Source of the DNA: Alphaproteobacteria bacterium
Lineage (GTDB): Bacteria; Pseudomonadota; Alphaproteobacteria; Sphingomonadales; Sphingomonadaceae
NCBI GenBank assembly: GCA_018823325.1
Contig: JAHJIJ010000006.1
Coordinates: forward strand, 1-64,000
Direction of reading: 5' to 3'
Length of the DNA: 64,000 nt
Each line of letters opens with the position of its first letter. The first letter of the stretch is position 1. Positions 62,425 through 64,000 of this stretch are shown in pieces. Made by a program: the position numbers and the translations under genes. The notes beneath the pieces were generated by a model that saw only the letters and a program-made list of their open reading frames with translations, did no database searches and was not told where the DNA came from.

Positions 62425-64000
62425 TTACCAGTCCTCCTGCGCGCGCGTGATCAGATATCCGTGAATGTCCTCCGCCTGCGCCTTGGTCAATACGGTGCCG
62501 AAGCTCGGCATGCCCTTGTGGAGCAAGGTGCCGTTCAGCACGATGTCCAGGAAGTTGTCGTGCGCGTCCTTGCTCATCCGCCGCAGGTCCTTGATGCCGC
62601 CCACGGCATTGTCGCCATGGCACCGGTTGCAGGTCTCGCCATAGAGGGCCGCGCCCCGTGCGGCGACCTCGGCCGGGACGCGCTGGCGGGGCAGATAGGC
62701 CGTCTCGTCCTGCGCCGCCATCGGCGGTAGCGTCACGCCCTTGGCATCCAGCTTGAACACGAGCAGCTTGGCCGTCGCAAAGCGGAACGGGCCGTCCTTG
62801 GCGAGATTGTAGACTGGCGATCCGCCCCAGCCGACATTGAGCGCGATATATTGCTCGCTATCGATCATGTAGGTCATCGCCCCGGCGACGCCCGCCTGGT
62901 CGACATTCATTTCCCACAGTTTCTTGCCATTGTCGGCACGATAGATCGCGACGGTCTTGTTGATCGTCGGCTGCACGAGGATGTTGCCCGCGGTGGTCAG
63001 CACGCCGCCAGAGCCCGGATGCGGATAGGGCACGCGCCAGGCCTCGCTCTGAGTCGCCGGGTTCCAGGCCAGCAGATAGCCTTTCTCCGTTGCCATGATT
63101 TCCGCCATCAGCGTCTTGCGCAGCTCTGGCTGGTTGGCATGGTCGAAGCCGGTGTTGTTGCGCCCCCGCACATATTTGTAGGCGCCATCCGGCTGATTGG
63201 CGTAGATCGCGCCTTGTTCCTGTGCCGAGAGATAGACCAAGCCTGTCTTCGGGCTGTAGCTCATCGGGTGCCAGGTGTGGGCCGCCATCCAGCTCGGATT
63301 CATGATGTGCGGCGTGGTCGTGTTGTGCGCTGTGGGCAGCACCACGGGGCGGCCGGTCTTCATGTCGACATGACTGGCCCAGCTGTTGACCGACACGTAG
63401 CTCTTCGCCGAGATCAGTTCGCCGGTCGCGCGGTCGAGCACATAGAAGAAGCCGTTCTTCGGCGCCTGCATGGCGACCTTGCGCAGCTTGCCGTCGATCT
63501 TGATGTCGGCGAGCACGATGGGCTGGGTGCAGGTATAGTCCCAGTCTTCCTCCGGCACCATCTGGTAGTGCCATTTATACGCGCCTGTGGTCGCATCCAC
63601 GGCCACCATCGAGCACAGGAAGAGATTGTCGCCCTTGCTGTCGCTGCGGTGATGCCAGGATTGCGGGCTGCCATTGCCGGTGCCGATATAGACGAGGTTC
63701 AGGTCTGGATCGTAGGCGAAACTATCCCACGCATTGCCGCCGCCGCCGGTCTGCCAGAATTTTCCGTGCCAGGTCGGCGCTGCGATCTTCATCGCGCTGT
63801 CAGAGGCTTCCCCGTCGGGGCCGTTGGCCGGATTGCCGGGGACGATGTAGAATTTCCACAGCTGCTTGCCGGTCTCGGCGTCATGGGCGACGACGAACCC
63901 GCGCGAGCCATAGTCCGCGCCGCCATTGCCGATGATCACCTTGCCGTCATAGACGCGCGGCGCGCCGGTAATGGAATATTGCTCCTTGCGATCGAATGTC
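62425..64000 (-). CDS. PQQ-dependent quinohemoprotein dehydrogenase (partial, continues beyond window)
   Basis: The frame is open to the right edge; the N-terminal part with the signal peptide lies outside the window. Visible: SITGAPRVYDGKVIIGNGGADYGSRGF, GGGGNAWDSFAYDPDLNLVYIGTGNGSPQSW, PEEDWDYTCTQPIVLADI, KNGFFYVLDRATGELISA and the C-terminal cytochrome c motif CNRCHGDNAVGG with Met in HKGMPSF. Strongly similar to the convergent dehydrogenase at 59577-61715, so the two are paralogues. Same expected role: periplasmic alcohol oxidation with electron transfer through haem c. Confidence 0.95.
   Translation of the reverse strand, partial: TFDRKEQYSITGAPRVYDGKVIIGNGGADYGSRGFVVAHDAETGKQLWKFYIVPGNPANGPDGEASDSAMKIAAPTWHGKFWQTGGGGNAWDSFAYDPDLNLVYIGTGNGSPQSWHHRSDSKGDNLFLCSMVAVDATTGAYKWHYQMVPEEDWDYTCTQPIVLADIKIDGKLRKVAMQAPKNGFFYVLDRATGELISAKSYVSVNSWASHVDMKTGRPVVLPTAHNTTTPHIMNPSWMAAHTWHPMSYSPKTGLVYLSAQEQGAIYANQPDGAYKYVRGRNNTGFDHANQPELRKTLMAEIMATEKGYLLAWNPATQSEAWRVPYPHPGSGGVLTTAGNILVQPTINKTVAIYRADNGKKLWEMNVDQAGVAGAMTYMIDSEQYIALNVGWGGSPVYNLAKDGPFRFATAKLLVFKLDAKGVTLPPMAAQDETAYLPRQRVPAEVAARGAALYGETCNRCHGDNAVGGIKDLRRMSKDAHDNFLDIVLNGTLLHKGMPSFGTVLTKAQAEDIHGYLITRAQEDW

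Overview
The window is a chromosomal piece of a high-GC alphaproteobacterium, most likely a sphingomonad (Sphingomonadaceae). The evidence is the core-gene order (truB-rpsO-pnp; bamD-recN-ligA; sdhCDA; glnB-glnA; tamA-tamB; an RcdA/DUF1465 gene beside YdcH/DUF465 genes), a TonB-dependent receptor inside a catabolic operon, and dyad repeats with CCGTTCG ends that, from memory, resemble repeats common in this family. No rRNA, CRISPR array or insertion sequence was seen. There is one tRNA gene.

Layout. (1) 1-4.5 kb: a TonB-like protein cut by the window edge, truB, rpsO and pnp. (2) 4.6-21.8 kb: a catabolic island of two convergent gene sets. The rightward set has an HpcH/HpaI-type lyase, an orphan ABC solute-binding protein, a lipoprotein with three NTF2/SnoaL-like domains, a cupin protein, two amidohydrolases, a small Tat-exported protein and a TonB-dependent receptor. 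The leftward set has an iron alcohol dehydrogenase, an MFS transporter, an SDR, an AraC regulator, an NTF2-like protein, an aldehyde dehydrogenase and a beta-keto acid cleavage enzyme. A 15-bp perfect stem separates them. (3) 22-24 kb: three small winged-helix proteins. (4) 24.2-29.1 kb: bamD, recN, ligA. (5) 29.1-33.9 kb: a lone tyrosine recombinase lying between 27-bp inverted repeats (26/27 identical), directly beside a c-di-GMP phosphodiesterase (EAL) gene, a small membrane protein and two more winged-helix proteins. (6) 33.9-54.2 kb: mostly housekeeping genes: a dienelactone hydrolase, prmA, a soluble chemoreceptor, sdhCDA (sdhB absent), DUF465 and DUF1465 genes, tamAB, a MATE pump, glnBA, map, a frameshifted GFA gene, a CinA-like gene and tRNA-Gly(CCC). 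(7) 54.4-64 kb: an exported enzyme operon with two tandem-domain proteins (one fused to an SMP-30 type propeller), three single NTF2-like proteins and a PQQ quinohemoprotein dehydrogenase. A second PQQ dehydrogenase converges from the right edge.

How the parts may work together. Both catabolic regions export NTF2/SnoaL-like proteins of clearly the same kind. Together with the receptor, the Tat proteins and the PQQ dehydrogenases this suggests periplasmic processing of an unknown, probably aromatic, substrate, followed by cytoplasmic beta-keto acid cleavage and semialdehyde oxidation. The substrate cannot be read from sequence. The two most interesting signals are the putative invertible recombinase cassette beside the EAL gene, which looks like a phase switch for c-di-GMP, and the in-frame insertion of palindromic repeat elements into two housekeeping genes, truB and ligA.
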